This document shows, in pieces, positions 44,101 through 52,097 of a stretch of 64,000 bases of DNA. The notes beneath the pieces were generated by a model. The model saw only the letters and a list, made by a program, of their open reading frames with translations, did not search any database and was not told where the DNA came from. The stretch is from Lachnospiraceae bacterium (GTDB lineage: Bacteria > Bacillota > Clostridia > Lachnospirales > Lachnospiraceae). The first letter of the stretch is position 1, and each line of letters starts with the position of its first letter. The translations under genes were made by a program, and so were the position numbers. The stretch covers positions 1-64,000 of the forward strand of contig JAFXSQ010000012.1 in NCBI GenBank assembly GCA_017525525.1. The letters are read 5' to 3'.

Positions 44101-45761
44101 AGAGGGAGGACGACGGAAGTATAAGCTATATTTCATGTATTAAATGTGATAATACGGAAGAGCTTAAAAAAGATGGAATACTGGCAGATGCAGGCGGAGA
44201 GATTAACTGCCGGGTATATCCGTGTCCGAACAGTATTCGATGGACTAACAACAGCGAACAGGGGGCTGATAATAATTATCTCGGAATCAGCGGAACCTGC
44301 GGCCCCTCATCCATGTCGCAGATCGTAAACCAAATTTATGGTATGAATATCACGAATGAGAGCTTTAATCTCTATCTGCTTAAGAAGTTTTCCGGTTTCA
44401 ATGTGAACAGGCTGCCGGACAGGGATGAAAACGGAGTGGTTAAGGCAGAGGATGGCGTTAGGCTTAATCTTGAACATTGCGGCGGAACTGATGAGGAAAA
44501 TATGTCCGATATTCTGGAAATCTTCGGCATAAAGCACAAGGTATACAATAAAAAACTCTCTCCTGCTAATTCGGAGGAAAATCGGGATAAGGCAACCGGA
44601 CTTGATAATGACCTGCTGTTGTTTGCCGAGACATTGAAAAAGGGTGGTTCTGTTCAGGTGGCCATACGATCCGAAATTCTTTGGAACAAGGGTGAGGATC
44701 CGAGAAATAAGGAAGGCTTCTATGATGATAAACCCTACAGACTGAGAGAACAGATGAGAGAGGGGTTGATATACTCAAACCATTGGATCAACCTTTGCGG
44801 CGTGTGCTACCAGAATGAGGAACTGTCCGGTTTTATCTATAAGGATACCGGCTCCGGGAAGTCGGGTTTTGTTTCCGCAAAGCTTTTGGATAAAGCATAC
44901 AGGGGTATTCAGGACAAAGACAATCCTCTTTCAATCATATCAGGCGATTTTCTTCTTGTTGAGAAGTCAGAGCATGCGAAGGAAATTGAACGTTTGACGT
45001 ACAGTGAGAAGGAAAACCGGATGCTTGATGATATTGTGAAAAACACGGATGAAATGGTTCGTATATTGCTTGAATATGAAAATCTGATTACAGATCTGAA
45101 GAACAGACTGGATGGTTTGCAATTCGTTGATGAGGAGGCTTACAAGAATAGGAGTGAGATAGAGAAAAAATGGAAGAAAAATGAAGCTGATTTTAAAACG
45201 CTGACAAAGGATAGCAAAACATTTGAGGCGATAAAGAAAAGAGATGCCTGTGCCGTAGTTCTTAATCAAAGAAAGGAGAACGCAGAAAGAGCAAACAAAA
45301 TATGGGATAGTCTTATAGATACATATAGGCCGTTAGTTACAGATAAGGTGAAAAAGGCAAGTAAAACAATTGAAGCCGAATTCCCGGGAACTAAACTGAC
45401 AACAGTAGGGGTAGTGAATTCCAGAATGTTCGATGCTTTCTTCAAAGAATGGGAGAAGGAAATCGGCTCAGCGGATTATACGGAGGAAAAACACGCAGAG
45501 TGGTTTAAGAAGATAGAAGACATAAGGAAGACATATACGGATGCGATGGAGAGGTATTACGATCTTTTAGAGAAAGACGGTGTCAATATTCGAACTTATA
45601 AGCTTATGCGAGACTGCACGTTCTTTGACAGAAAGGTTATCTGGGCAAGGAAAACGATAACCAAATGGATCGAAATACTTGAGAAAAAGCATAAGGACGT
45701 CTTTGACAAGTATAAGAAACCCGAAGTTGAGTCTGAGGAAGGAAAGCAGGTGAAGGCATGA
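41160..45761 (+). CDS. Large multidomain protein with C39/papain-like peptidase domain
   Basis: A 1533-residue protein, not described as far as I recognise. Residues ~55-420 are paralogous to the protein at 22230-24272 (see there). Residues ~465-690 are an uninterrupted Glu/Lys/Arg-rich helix, whose DNA contains near-repeats of a 30-40 base unit. Residues ~690-1000 are coiled. Residues ~1015-1290 look like a cysteine peptidase of C39 or papain-like fold: GTCGPSSMSQIVNQ with Cys1047, NHWINLCGV with His1208 and KDTGSG with Asp1229. The Cys-Gly-Pro-Ser and His-Trp-x-x-Leu patterns are typical of C39-like enzymes. A further ~240-residue helical region ends the protein. No signal peptide or membrane segment is visible. 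Its stop overlaps the ATG of the next gene. Confidence 0.75.
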   Translation: MDENNIHAEREIIDHHEVQDKEQLDVKNRYALEMQAHNTAVNNLNAARKKNDATDSTEMQNVKACLTQVNTTLNKQIAGDFDAFKLQILELSEEYKQLIAACETYLSEKSMAKYRYFTRGKKRYERVKALLAVAKKESIEIRNLGKNRELFDMRMEGALVGTALVHSLRDNAALDTKLNLAAEGWVQQGNLRMKMIGDKKYTMSRRSGRKPDLVKNSAAAGRMMEYMGAEMFGNEPALVLARERNSAYYGMKESRKGDMLTMSQIEEQAGGNPDITYAPDALKMISNIKLIKLLLGIENFDAKNDIAFSYEIKNVKGKSVYLINSARICNFSKAFSKNITRRTLQQEIGETNIALADLELCNFIRYIEADDLSYITGDLLSKDQRRAFMGRLEFIKERIQHSAVNDIDEWENGLHKIDSDDWEDKGIRDKVCGQIMKDSHSSFSVLFGANCHMEGKKGDSIWEAEEEEKENQRREAERLRLQEEERKREEARRQEEERKRQEEERQKELARKYQQFLKEEEEHMKQLRIRAAEEERKRKEEEARLEKERIEREKEEARRKKEEEERREKERIEREKEEARRREEAERHQKEYREAYWNESEKSRIEEEQKSKEEKESKARKKEENRKKRKFKRDAKLVEEINKAKEEYEEREKEDDIVNYETKILSLYTKEEIKEAVINGARETELDEKLKNFLEQREEIKKYSAKVNELWKERDENGEIDEFADDVPFINLSDKKQAEMVAKEKERFRKFFYSTVKPFYDLYISMLKQQEICILRGNLSGKFEDRLYKADQLIKVIKKACKEPKGDLLLIHNHEAYGQELDAELLILEDMENQRTELKTYLKQLRKRCSENARNLRAEHDRCLSEVRYAKDEDRSEEKVREIDQLTKELVELKNSGKEKKEFREKENEILADYKRRGLTLEQLTEEEFDDIKYVNERFAYKLYIDYISRNRNLLKKEIIEQDKDGAVLFDKTRVNASSHKREDDGSISYISCIKCDNTEELKKDGILADAGGEINCRVYPCPNSIRWTNNSEQGADNNYLGISGTCGPSSMSQIVNQIYGMNITNESFNLYLLKKFSGFNVNRLPDRDENGVVKAEDGVRLNLEHCGGTDEENMSDILEIFGIKHKVYNKKLSPANSEENRDKATGLDNDLLLFAETLKKGGSVQVAIRSEILWNKGEDPRNKEGFYDDKPYRLREQMREGLIYSNHWINLCGVCYQNEELSGFIYKDTGSGKSGFVSAKLLDKAYRGIQDKDNPLSIISGDFLLVEKSEHAKEIERLTYSEKENRMLDDIVKNTDEMVRILLEYENLITDLKNRLDGLQFVDEEAYKNRSEIEKKWKKNEADFKTLTKDSKTFEAIKKRDACAVVLNQRKENAERANKIWDSLIDTYRPLVTDKVKKASKTIEAEFPGTKLTTVGVVNSRMFDAFFKEWEKEIGSADYTEEKHAEWFKKIEDIRKTYTDAMERYYDLLEKDGVNIRTYKLMRDCTFFDRKVIWARKTITKWIEILEKKHKDVFDKYKKPEVESEEGKQVKA

Positions 45762-46198
45762 AGCTTGGAGATATAGAAGAAAAGATATGGGATATGCGGG
45801 AATTTAAAGGAAAAGGCGGCCCGGAGAAGGGAGTTTCATTCCCACTTTTCAGAGAAACCTCGGAAGGAGGCTTTATAGTGCATATGGTATATGAGGACAG
45901 CGCTTATATTCCTTCGGGTTTTGTGCTCACAAAGCTGCCTGGCGGTGATCCCGTTTATTACGGGATTTCGGATGGTTTGAGGCTTCTCGGCATGAAAGCG
46001 GATGATTTTAAGAGAAGCGGGGATGTGGACCGTGAACCGGCGCGCGACCCGGACGAAATGAATGAGTATACGGTAGAGTCTTTTTATCGCCTCGTATCTC
46101 AACCCGACTTTGACAGGGACATATACGCGGGATATGTATATTCAATCCTGCCGTTCCTTGAGCCGAGAGAGAGAATGTACTATAAAGCATTTATATAA
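45758..46198 (+). CDS. Small acidic protein coupled to the peptidase-domain protein
   Basis: A 146-residue protein, translationally coupled to the upstream gene (ATGA overlap). It contains FKGKGGPEKGVSFPLFRE, a VYYGISDGLRLLGM segment and ends LEPRERMYYKAFI. No family was recognised. The size, acidity and coupling are those of immunity proteins, chaperones or adaptors of a larger partner, but this is inference from arrangement only. Confidence 0.7.
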   Translation: MKLGDIEEKIWDMREFKGKGGPEKGVSFPLFRETSEGGFIVHMVYEDSAYIPSGFVLTKLPGGDPVYYGISDGLRLLGMKADDFKRSGDVDREPARDPDEMNEYTVESFYRLVSQPDFDRDIYAGYVYSILPFLEPRERMYYKAFI

Positions 46199-46204
46199 TT
46201 TTCC

Positions 46205-46245
46205 GGGAGTTCTTAATAACTCCTTAATCTGTTCTATGCTATAAA
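46205..46245 (+). promoter_or_regulatory. Promoter region with OmpR-type direct repeats
   Basis: TTCTTAA (46210-46216) and TCCTTAA (46221-46227) are spaced 11 bases and lie 12 bases upstream of TATAAA (46240-46245), where a -35 element would be. This is the classical arrangement of promoters activated by OmpR/PhoB-family regulators. GGAGTT and AACTCC flank the first repeat as a small inverted repeat. The likely regulator is the one encoded at 49565. Confidence 0.6.
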
Positions 46246-46283
46246 AGTATTGTAACCAAACGGAAACTTTCGGAGGAAGGGAC

Positions 46284-47111
46284 ATGAAATCAATGCAGCA
46301 ATCATCTATTCAGAAGAAAACAATACTTTCGGCAAAGAACGTACAGAAAACCTTTTCAAATAACGGCGTACAGGTGCATGTGTTATCGAATGTAAACGCG
46401 GATATCTATTCGGGGGACTTCACGGTCATCATGGGTGCGTCGGGATCAGGAAAGTCCACGCTTTTATATGCGCTTTCGGGTATGGATAAGGCAACGGCGG
46501 GAGAGGTGCTTTATTACAGGGACAACTCCGAACCGATTGACATCACATCCCTTAAGGAAGCGGGACTCGCGGAGCTCAGGGTGAAGGACTTCGGCTTTGT
46601 GTTCCAGCAGATGCATCTGGTAAGCAACCTGACGCTGTTTGAGAATGTGGCGGTAACGGGATATCTGGATAAAAGAAAGAGCGCAGCAGAGACCAAGGCC
46701 AAGGCAGACGAATTACTTGACCGCGTGGGATTGAAGGGGGTTAAGAACCACCTGCCGGCAAGGGTATCCGGCGGTGAGCAGCAAAGATGCGCTATCGCAA
46801 GAGCGGTCATTAACACTCCGACACTTCTTTTTGCGGATGAGCCGACCGGAGCGCTTAACCGAAACAACACTAAAGAGGTTTTGAACCTGCTTACGGAGCT
46901 TAACGACCGTGGACAGAGCATAGTAATGGTAACGCATGATATTAAGGCGGCGCTCAGAGCCAACAGACTTCTCTACTTAGAGGACGGCAACATCGTCGGC
47001 GAGCTGGAGCTTACCGGGTATAACGAGACGGATGCCTCGGGAGAGAAGATTCAAAGCGACAAGGCAAGGGAAGCACAGGTCAATGCATGGCTTGAGTCTC
47101 TTGACTGGTAG
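46284..47111 (+). CDS. ABC transporter ATP-binding protein (LolD/BceA type)
   Basis: A 275-residue ATPase. The Walker A GASGSGKST lies at ~53-61, the Q-loop FVFQQMHLVSNLTLFENVAV, signature VSGGEQQRCAIAR, Walker B LLFADEPTGALN and VTHDIKAALRANR with the switch His. A 40-residue tail after VGELELTGYN is longer than usual. The ribosome-binding site is CGGAGGAAGGG. It forms a module with the permease and two-component genes that follow. Confidence 0.9.
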   Translation: MKSMQQSSIQKKTILSAKNVQKTFSNNGVQVHVLSNVNADIYSGDFTVIMGASGSGKSTLLYALSGMDKATAGEVLYYRDNSEPIDITSLKEAGLAELRVKDFGFVFQQMHLVSNLTLFENVAVTGYLDKRKSAAETKAKADELLDRVGLKGVKNHLPARVSGGEQQRCAIARAVINTPTLLFADEPTGALNRNNTKEVLNLLTELNDRGQSIVMVTHDIKAALRANRLLYLEDGNIVGELELTGYNETDASGEKIQSDKAREAQVNAWLESLDW

Positions 47112-47123
47112 GGGGTGATCAGG

Positions 47124-49553
47124 ATGGGTATTTTCACTCTCGTTAAAGCAGAGATAAGAAACAGAAAAGGTATCTTCTTCGGGTTTATCCTTCTGACAGC
47201 TTTGATCGTGATGAGCACCATGACCATGCTGGGCGTGAACAAAAACTATGACGACGCCATAAAAAGGGCCTTTAAGGTAGAGGCCAAGGGTGAGCTTTTT
47301 ACCTTTTTCCGCTACGGGGTCTACACGGATGAATTACGTAAGCGTCTTACGGAAAGTGAGCTTGTGGATAAGGTTGAGGAATACCCGGGGTTGGTTGGCA
47401 CCAATATTAAGTGCAACGGGCAAAGCGACGGCAATGCTTTCAATGTGCTTTCCGTGTTCGATACGCTTCCGGTGTATAATGAGGCCGCGGATGGTTTTGT
47501 GAACCTTAAGGTAAACTCGGAAAGTATAGAGCCGCTCCCGGAAGAAAACCGGCTGAAAAAGGGCGAGATATATCTGCCGTACGGCTTGAAATCCGAATTC
47601 GGCGCAAAGTCCGGTGATAAGATATCCATGGAATTCCTGGGAGAAACAAGGGAATTTACCATAAAGGGATTTGTGCAGGAAGCCTTTATGGGTACGAATA
47701 TAATGGGTTACAAGACAGTGTTCATAAGTCCGGAAGAATTTACTGAACTTCACGATACTGTAGTCGGACGCATAGAGGATGACAGTGACATCTGGGCCGC
47801 AGGCGATGTGGTCTTCGTCTTCGCTTCGGACAAGGCCGACAAGTCTATGCTTGTTACCTTGCGCAAGCTGAATCTGGAAACCAAGGTCACCGACCTGGCA
47901 TGGATGAATGTGGACCGCGAGAGTTCGGAGCACTACTCGGGTATGTTCATCAAGATTATCATGGCGGTGGTAACGGGCTTCAGTGTCCTGTTGTTCATCA
48001 TCTTCCTGATAATCGCAGGCCACAATATCAGCACTGAAATGGATATAGATTATGTGAATTTGGGCGTTTTGAAAAGCCAGGGCGTAACAAACGGGATGAT
48101 CCGCAGAATGTACATGCTTGAGTACCTTGCCGCAGAGCTTATCGGCATACTGCTCGGCATGGGCATCTCTATTCCGGTGGAGCGCGTTATGAGCAGACTG
48201 TTCTTCTCCATGACAGGTATCCTGCCCATGCACAGACTGATGATATTTGAGGGACTGATTATCACGGCAATACTGTTTTTGGTAACGGCGCTTTGCATTT
48301 TGATCTTTACAAAGAAGGTTACGAAGGTGACGCCGGTAAAGGCTATCACGAACGGCAAGGACGACTTCTATTTCTCGAACAGTTTCAATGCACCCATCAC
48401 GAAGCGCGGTCTTATGCTGTCTTTAGGGTTTAGGCAGATTACGTCTGCGCCGAAAAGATACATAAGCATTATGGTAGTCACGACCTTGCTGATCTTCATG
48501 GTTATCACCTCACAGCTTATGTCGGGCTTTATCCGCTCAAAGAATGCGCTTGCCTCCATGGGTGAACCCTTCTGTGAGGTAGAGTTCGCGCCAAAGGGCA
48601 GCGATGTGGATTTTAAGGTAAAGGATGTAGAGGATATCGTTGAGAAGTACACCGGGATTCGGGGCAGGGTATACAAGTCGCATACTTATGTGTCTGTCAA
48701 CGGAGAAAACACGCTGGTACAGATCAAGGCTTATCCCGAGGAATTCAGTTCAGTCTACCATGGCAGGGTCAATAAATACGACAACGAGATCGTCATTACG
48801 GAGCAGATTGCCAAGCTGCTCGATATAGACATAGGAGACACTGTCACTGTTGCCCGGGGAGAAATAAGCGCTGAGTACGTGGTGACGGGTATATACCAGA
48901 CCGTGAACGATGTGGGCAAAGCAATTTCAATGTCTTTGGACGGATTCAGCCGCTTGAGAAAGGACACGAGCAATAAATACACTGTTGACAGGCTGAACAT
49001 GTACGGAATCTCGATTGAAGATGAAGATGCCGGGGATAAGATAAAGGCAGAGGTAAAGGAAAAGTACGGAGACGGCGTGGCTATAGAGACCTATAAATAC
49101 TCTGACATTGATAGCAGCAACGGTCCGAATGGCAGTGAATTCTACATGGCGGCAGACGGTTCGGGATTCCTGATTTATGCTTTGACATTTGTGTTTGCGC
49201 TTGTTACAGTAGTGATGATATGCGCAAAGACATTTATTCAGGAGCGCAGGGATATCGCCATCACGCGGGCACTGGGTATGAAGGTCAGGGCGATCCGCCT
49301 GCAGTTTGCTCTTAGGTTTGCGTTGATTGCATTGCTCAGCGGACTTATCGCAGGCCTTATCGGCAGATGTCTGGCACACAGGCTGCTGGCGCTGGTATTC
49401 TCACTCTTTGGAGCTCCGCATATCGAGCTTACCTACAATCCGCTTGCATTCGTTATACCGGTTCTGGCATTCACGGCGTGCTACATGCTGTTTGGCTACA
49501 TGTCCGCACGAAAGGTAAAGAAGGTAAGCACCAGAGAGCTGATTACCGAATAA
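47124..49553 (+). CDS. FtsX-like ABC permease
   Basis: An ~809-residue permease with an N-terminal helix (~15-38), a ~200-residue extracellular region, a central group of helices (~270-400), a second extracellular region and three C-terminal helices. ITKKGLMLSLGFRQITSAPKR-type and FIQERRDIAITRALGMKVRA blocks are the FtsX signatures. GGGGGTGATC, a 9/10 match to the anti-16S sequence, lies 3 bases before ATG 47124; an in-frame GTG at 47115 overlaps that site and is less likely. Confidence 0.87.
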   Translation: MGIFTLVKAEIRNRKGIFFGFILLTALIVMSTMTMLGVNKNYDDAIKRAFKVEAKGELFTFFRYGVYTDELRKRLTESELVDKVEEYPGLVGTNIKCNGQSDGNAFNVLSVFDTLPVYNEAADGFVNLKVNSESIEPLPEENRLKKGEIYLPYGLKSEFGAKSGDKISMEFLGETREFTIKGFVQEAFMGTNIMGYKTVFISPEEFTELHDTVVGRIEDDSDIWAAGDVVFVFASDKADKSMLVTLRKLNLETKVTDLAWMNVDRESSEHYSGMFIKIIMAVVTGFSVLLFIIFLIIAGHNISTEMDIDYVNLGVLKSQGVTNGMIRRMYMLEYLAAELIGILLGMGISIPVERVMSRLFFSMTGILPMHRLMIFEGLIITAILFLVTALCILIFTKKVTKVTPVKAITNGKDDFYFSNSFNAPITKRGLMLSLGFRQITSAPKRYISIMVVTTLLIFMVITSQLMSGFIRSKNALASMGEPFCEVEFAPKGSDVDFKVKDVEDIVEKYTGIRGRVYKSHTYVSVNGENTLVQIKAYPEEFSSVYHGRVNKYDNEIVITEQIAKLLDIDIGDTVTVARGEISAEYVVTGIYQTVNDVGKAISMSLDGFSRLRKDTSNKYTVDRLNMYGISIEDEDAGDKIKAEVKEKYGDGVAIETYKYSDIDSSNGPNGSEFYMAADGSGFLIYALTFVFALVTVVMICAKTFIQERRDIAITRALGMKVRAIRLQFALRFALIALLSGLIAGLIGRCLAHRLLALVFSLFGAPHIELTYNPLAFVIPVLAFTACYMLFGYMSARKVKKVSTRELITE

Positions 49554-49564
49554 AGGAACATGCC

Positions 49565-50239
49565 ATGAAGAGGATACTTATCGTAGATGATGACCGGGCA
49601 CTTTCCGACATCATGCGGGATATGCTTGAAAATTATGAATATGAAGTGGAACAGGCAGGCAGCGTGGACGAGGCGTTCACGCTGCTTACCGATAAAAAGT
49701 ACGATATGGTACTTTTGGATATCAACCTACCGGACGGGACGGGCTTTGACGTATGCTCCGAGCTGCGCAGAGTATCCGACGTTCCGGTTATTTTTGCGAG
49801 CGCGCGTACGAGCCTCGACGACAAGGTGACGGGCTTTGAGGCCGGAGCGGACGACTATCTGCCGAAGCCATATTCCTTAAAGGAGCTCCTTGTGCGTGTA
49901 AATGCGCTGATGCGCAGAACCTACGGCATGGGTGAGAAGGATGAGCAGGTAAGCTTTGGGAATGTGTGTGTGAATCTTTCGGCCAGGAGTGTTACAAAGG
50001 ACGGAAAGCCGGTTAACCTTTCACTCAAGGAATTCGATCTGTTGGCATATCTGTGCCGCAACAGGGGCGTGGCCATAGAAAAAGATAAGCTGTTAAGCGA
50101 GGTATGGGGAGCTTTCAGCGAGGTGGATACATCAACTCTGACGGTTCACATTCGATGGCTCAGGGAGAAGCTTGAGGATACACCGTCAAAGCCCGAGCAT
50201 ATCAAGACGGTATTTAAGGTAGGATACATGCTGGAGTAG
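49565..50239 (+). CDS. OmpR-family response regulator
   Basis: A 224-residue regulator. The receiver domain has the acidic pair DDDRA, the phosphorylated Asp52 (LLDINLPDG), the Thr/Ser switch (FASARTS) and the Lys in DYLPKPY. The winged-helix DNA-binding domain (~125-224) contains LSLKEFDLLAYLCRNRG and VDTSTLTVHIRWLREKL. It starts 11 bases after the permease and ends 3 bases before the kinase. By the layout it controls the ABC module and probably the sites at 46210 and 33859. Confidence 0.92.
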   Translation: MKRILIVDDDRALSDIMRDMLENYEYEVEQAGSVDEAFTLLTDKKYDMVLLDINLPDGTGFDVCSELRRVSDVPVIFASARTSLDDKVTGFEAGADDYLPKPYSLKELLVRVNALMRRTYGMGEKDEQVSFGNVCVNLSARSVTKDGKPVNLSLKEFDLLAYLCRNRGVAIEKDKLLSEVWGAFSEVDTSTLTVHIRWLREKLEDTPSKPEHIKTVFKVGYMLE

Positions 50240-50242
50240 ACC

Positions 50243-51418
50243 ATGAACAGGAAATTGATCATCATAGGAATCGTATTCATTGTAATTATCGGAATTGCTT
50301 CCGCGGTCATTTTATTTCTTGCCGGTGGCGAGAAGAAGGCTGTGGATGACAGGGACCGCACGCTTGCGGTGTCCGTAAATGAGATCAGGCAGAATATTAT
50401 CGCGGGGGATGACGAAACGGCACTTGAAGCCTGTGACAGCCTGACTGCTGAGAATGAGAAACAAAAGAATAATAGTCTCTGGCTGCTGATTACGCCATTG
50501 ATGATAAGTGTTGTTGCAGTTATAATTATGCTTATTTACCTTGACAGGCAGGTCTTAAAGCCGTTCCGAGACCTTAAGGAATATGCAGCGGAGGTCTCTA
50601 AGGGCAACTTAGAGGTACCGCTTAATGTGAGCCGCGGGAATTACTTCGGCGACTTTACCTGGGCTTTTGACAACATGCGTCACGAGCTTATCAAGGCCAG
50701 GGCTGCGGAGCGAGAGGCGGTGCAGAACAACAAGACGGTAATTGCCACCCTGTCCCATGACATCAAGACTCCCATCGCATCCGTGCGCGCCTATGCGGAA
50801 GCATTTGAGGCAAATATGGACACCACTCCGGAGAAAAAGCAGAAGTATCTTTCTACCATCATGCAGAAATGTGACGAGGTCACAAAGCTTACAAATGACC
50901 TTTTCTTACATTCCATATCCGAGATGGACAGGCTCGAGGTTCATGCTGAACAGGCGGATATGGTTGCATTTATGGGCGATGAGGTCTCAAGCCTGTTCGT
51001 GGACGAAGGTTGCCATATCAGGTTCGTGACAAAAGAGGGCAGCGCATCGCCGGAGGAGATGCCGGCACCGGTCTACGTAAGCGCAGACAAGAAGCGCTTG
51101 CTGCAGATCATGGAGAACCTGAAGAATAACTCGGAAAAGTACGCGAAGACAAAGATAGAGATTGAAATTGATGTGACACGTGAAGGTGAAGCGCAGATAC
51201 ATTTCCGTGACTTCGGCCCGGGCATACCGGAGGAGGAGATCCCGTTTATCACCGGCAAATTCTACAGAGGGAAGAATGCCGGGCAGGAGAATGGCTCCGG
51301 ATTGGGCTTATACATAGTGAGCGAACTTATGCGCAGGATGAACGGCAAGCTTTCTTTGTATAACAAAAATCCCGGACTGGATGCGGTGCTTACATTTGCT
51401 TTGTCAAAGGGTAATTAA
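50243..51418 (+). CDS. Membrane sensor histidine kinase
   Basis: A 391-residue kinase with helices at ~4-27 and ~80-103, a short ~50-residue extracellular loop, a HAMP-like linker and HisKA domain with His172 (TLSHDIKTPIASVR), an N box (LLQIMENLKNNSEKYA), G1 (FGPGIPEE) and G2 (ENGSGLGLYIVSEL). The cytoplasmic-facing small sensor loop is typical of kinases paired with BceAB-like transporters, in which the transporter itself is the sensor. It phosphorylates the regulator encoded just upstream. Confidence 0.9.
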   Translation: MNRKLIIIGIVFIVIIGIASAVILFLAGGEKKAVDDRDRTLAVSVNEIRQNIIAGDDETALEACDSLTAENEKQKNNSLWLLITPLMISVVAVIIMLIYLDRQVLKPFRDLKEYAAEVSKGNLEVPLNVSRGNYFGDFTWAFDNMRHELIKARAAEREAVQNNKTVIATLSHDIKTPIASVRAYAEAFEANMDTTPEKKQKYLSTIMQKCDEVTKLTNDLFLHSISEMDRLEVHAEQADMVAFMGDEVSSLFVDEGCHIRFVTKEGSASPEEMPAPVYVSADKKRLLQIMENLKNNSEKYAKTKIEIEIDVTREGEAQIHFRDFGPGIPEEEIPFITGKFYRGKNAGQENGSGLGLYIVSELMRRMNGKLSLYNKNPGLDAVLTFALSKGN

Positions 51419-51454
51419 TGGCTATACATTTTTAATATACGAGGAGGAACGGCT

Positions 51455-52015
51455 ATGAATATTTGGCATGATATTGACGACAAAAGGATTTCGTCCGGAG
51501 ATTTTGTATCGGTAATAGAGATAAGCAAGGGAAGCAATATGAAGTACGAGCTTGACAAGGAGACGGGTCTGCTTGTACTTGACCGTGTGCTTTACACATC
51601 GACGCACTATCCGGCAAACTACGGATTTATCCCCAAGACTCTCGGCGACGACAATGACCCGCTGGACGTGCTTGTGCTCTGCAGCGAGAATATCCAGCCC
51701 ATGACACTCGTTAGAAGCTACCCGATCGGAGTTATGAAGATGCTCGACAGCGGTATGGGCGATGAGAAGATCATAGCCATGCCCTTCGGAGATCCGACCT
51801 ACAACTCGTATAAGGACATCAAGGATCTGCCGAAGCACATTTTCGATGAAATCCAGCACTTCTTCACGGTGTACAAAAACCTTGAGGGCAAGGAAACCAA
51901 GGTCGACGAGATCGAAAGCGCAGACGAGGCGATCAGGGTTATCGAATACTGCATGGAGAATTATAAGAAAAAATACGGAAAAAATAATTATATAGATTTT
52001 TGTAACTCATTGTAA
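51455..52015 (+). CDS. ppa: Inorganic pyrophosphatase (family I)
   Basis: A 186-residue soluble pyrophosphatase that hydrolyses PPi to phosphate with Mg2+. The signature region DDNDPLDVLV contains the metal-binding acidic residues. The N-terminal ISKGSNMKYELDKETG block and the DRVLYTSTHYPANYGF block are typical of the family. Ribosome-binding site GGAGGAACGG. No link to the neighbouring two-component genes is evident; it is probably a constitutive housekeeping gene. Confidence 0.93.
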   Translation: MNIWHDIDDKRISSGDFVSVIEISKGSNMKYELDKETGLLVLDRVLYTSTHYPANYGFIPKTLGDDNDPLDVLVLCSENIQPMTLVRSYPIGVMKMLDSGMGDEKIIAMPFGDPTYNSYKDIKDLPKHIFDEIQHFFTVYKNLEGKETKVDEIESADEAIRVIEYCMENYKKKYGKNNYIDFCNSL

Positions 52016-52039
52016 CCTTTTGGCATTCCCATTCGTATA
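52011..52039 (+). promoter_or_regulatory. ECF-type promoter for the sigma/anti-sigma pair
   Basis: TGTAAC (52011-52016), a 17-base spacer and CGTATA (52034-52039) resemble the -35 (TGxAAC) and -10 (CGTA) elements used by ECF sigma factors in Firmicutes. A second TGTAAC is located 10 bases upstream (52001-52006). It lies in front of an ECF sigma gene, which suggests autoregulation. Confidence 0.65.
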
Positions 52040-52097
52040 TTCTATGAAAGGCCTTTTAAAGAAAGTGAAATACGGCAGAAGGATGAGGTAAGGAATT

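Noticed and set aside
47334-48233. 299-codon open frame on the minus strand
   Set aside because: It lies fully within the FtsX permease gene, has no ribosome-binding site and its sequence (His/Gln/Cys-rich) is typical of an antisense shadow.
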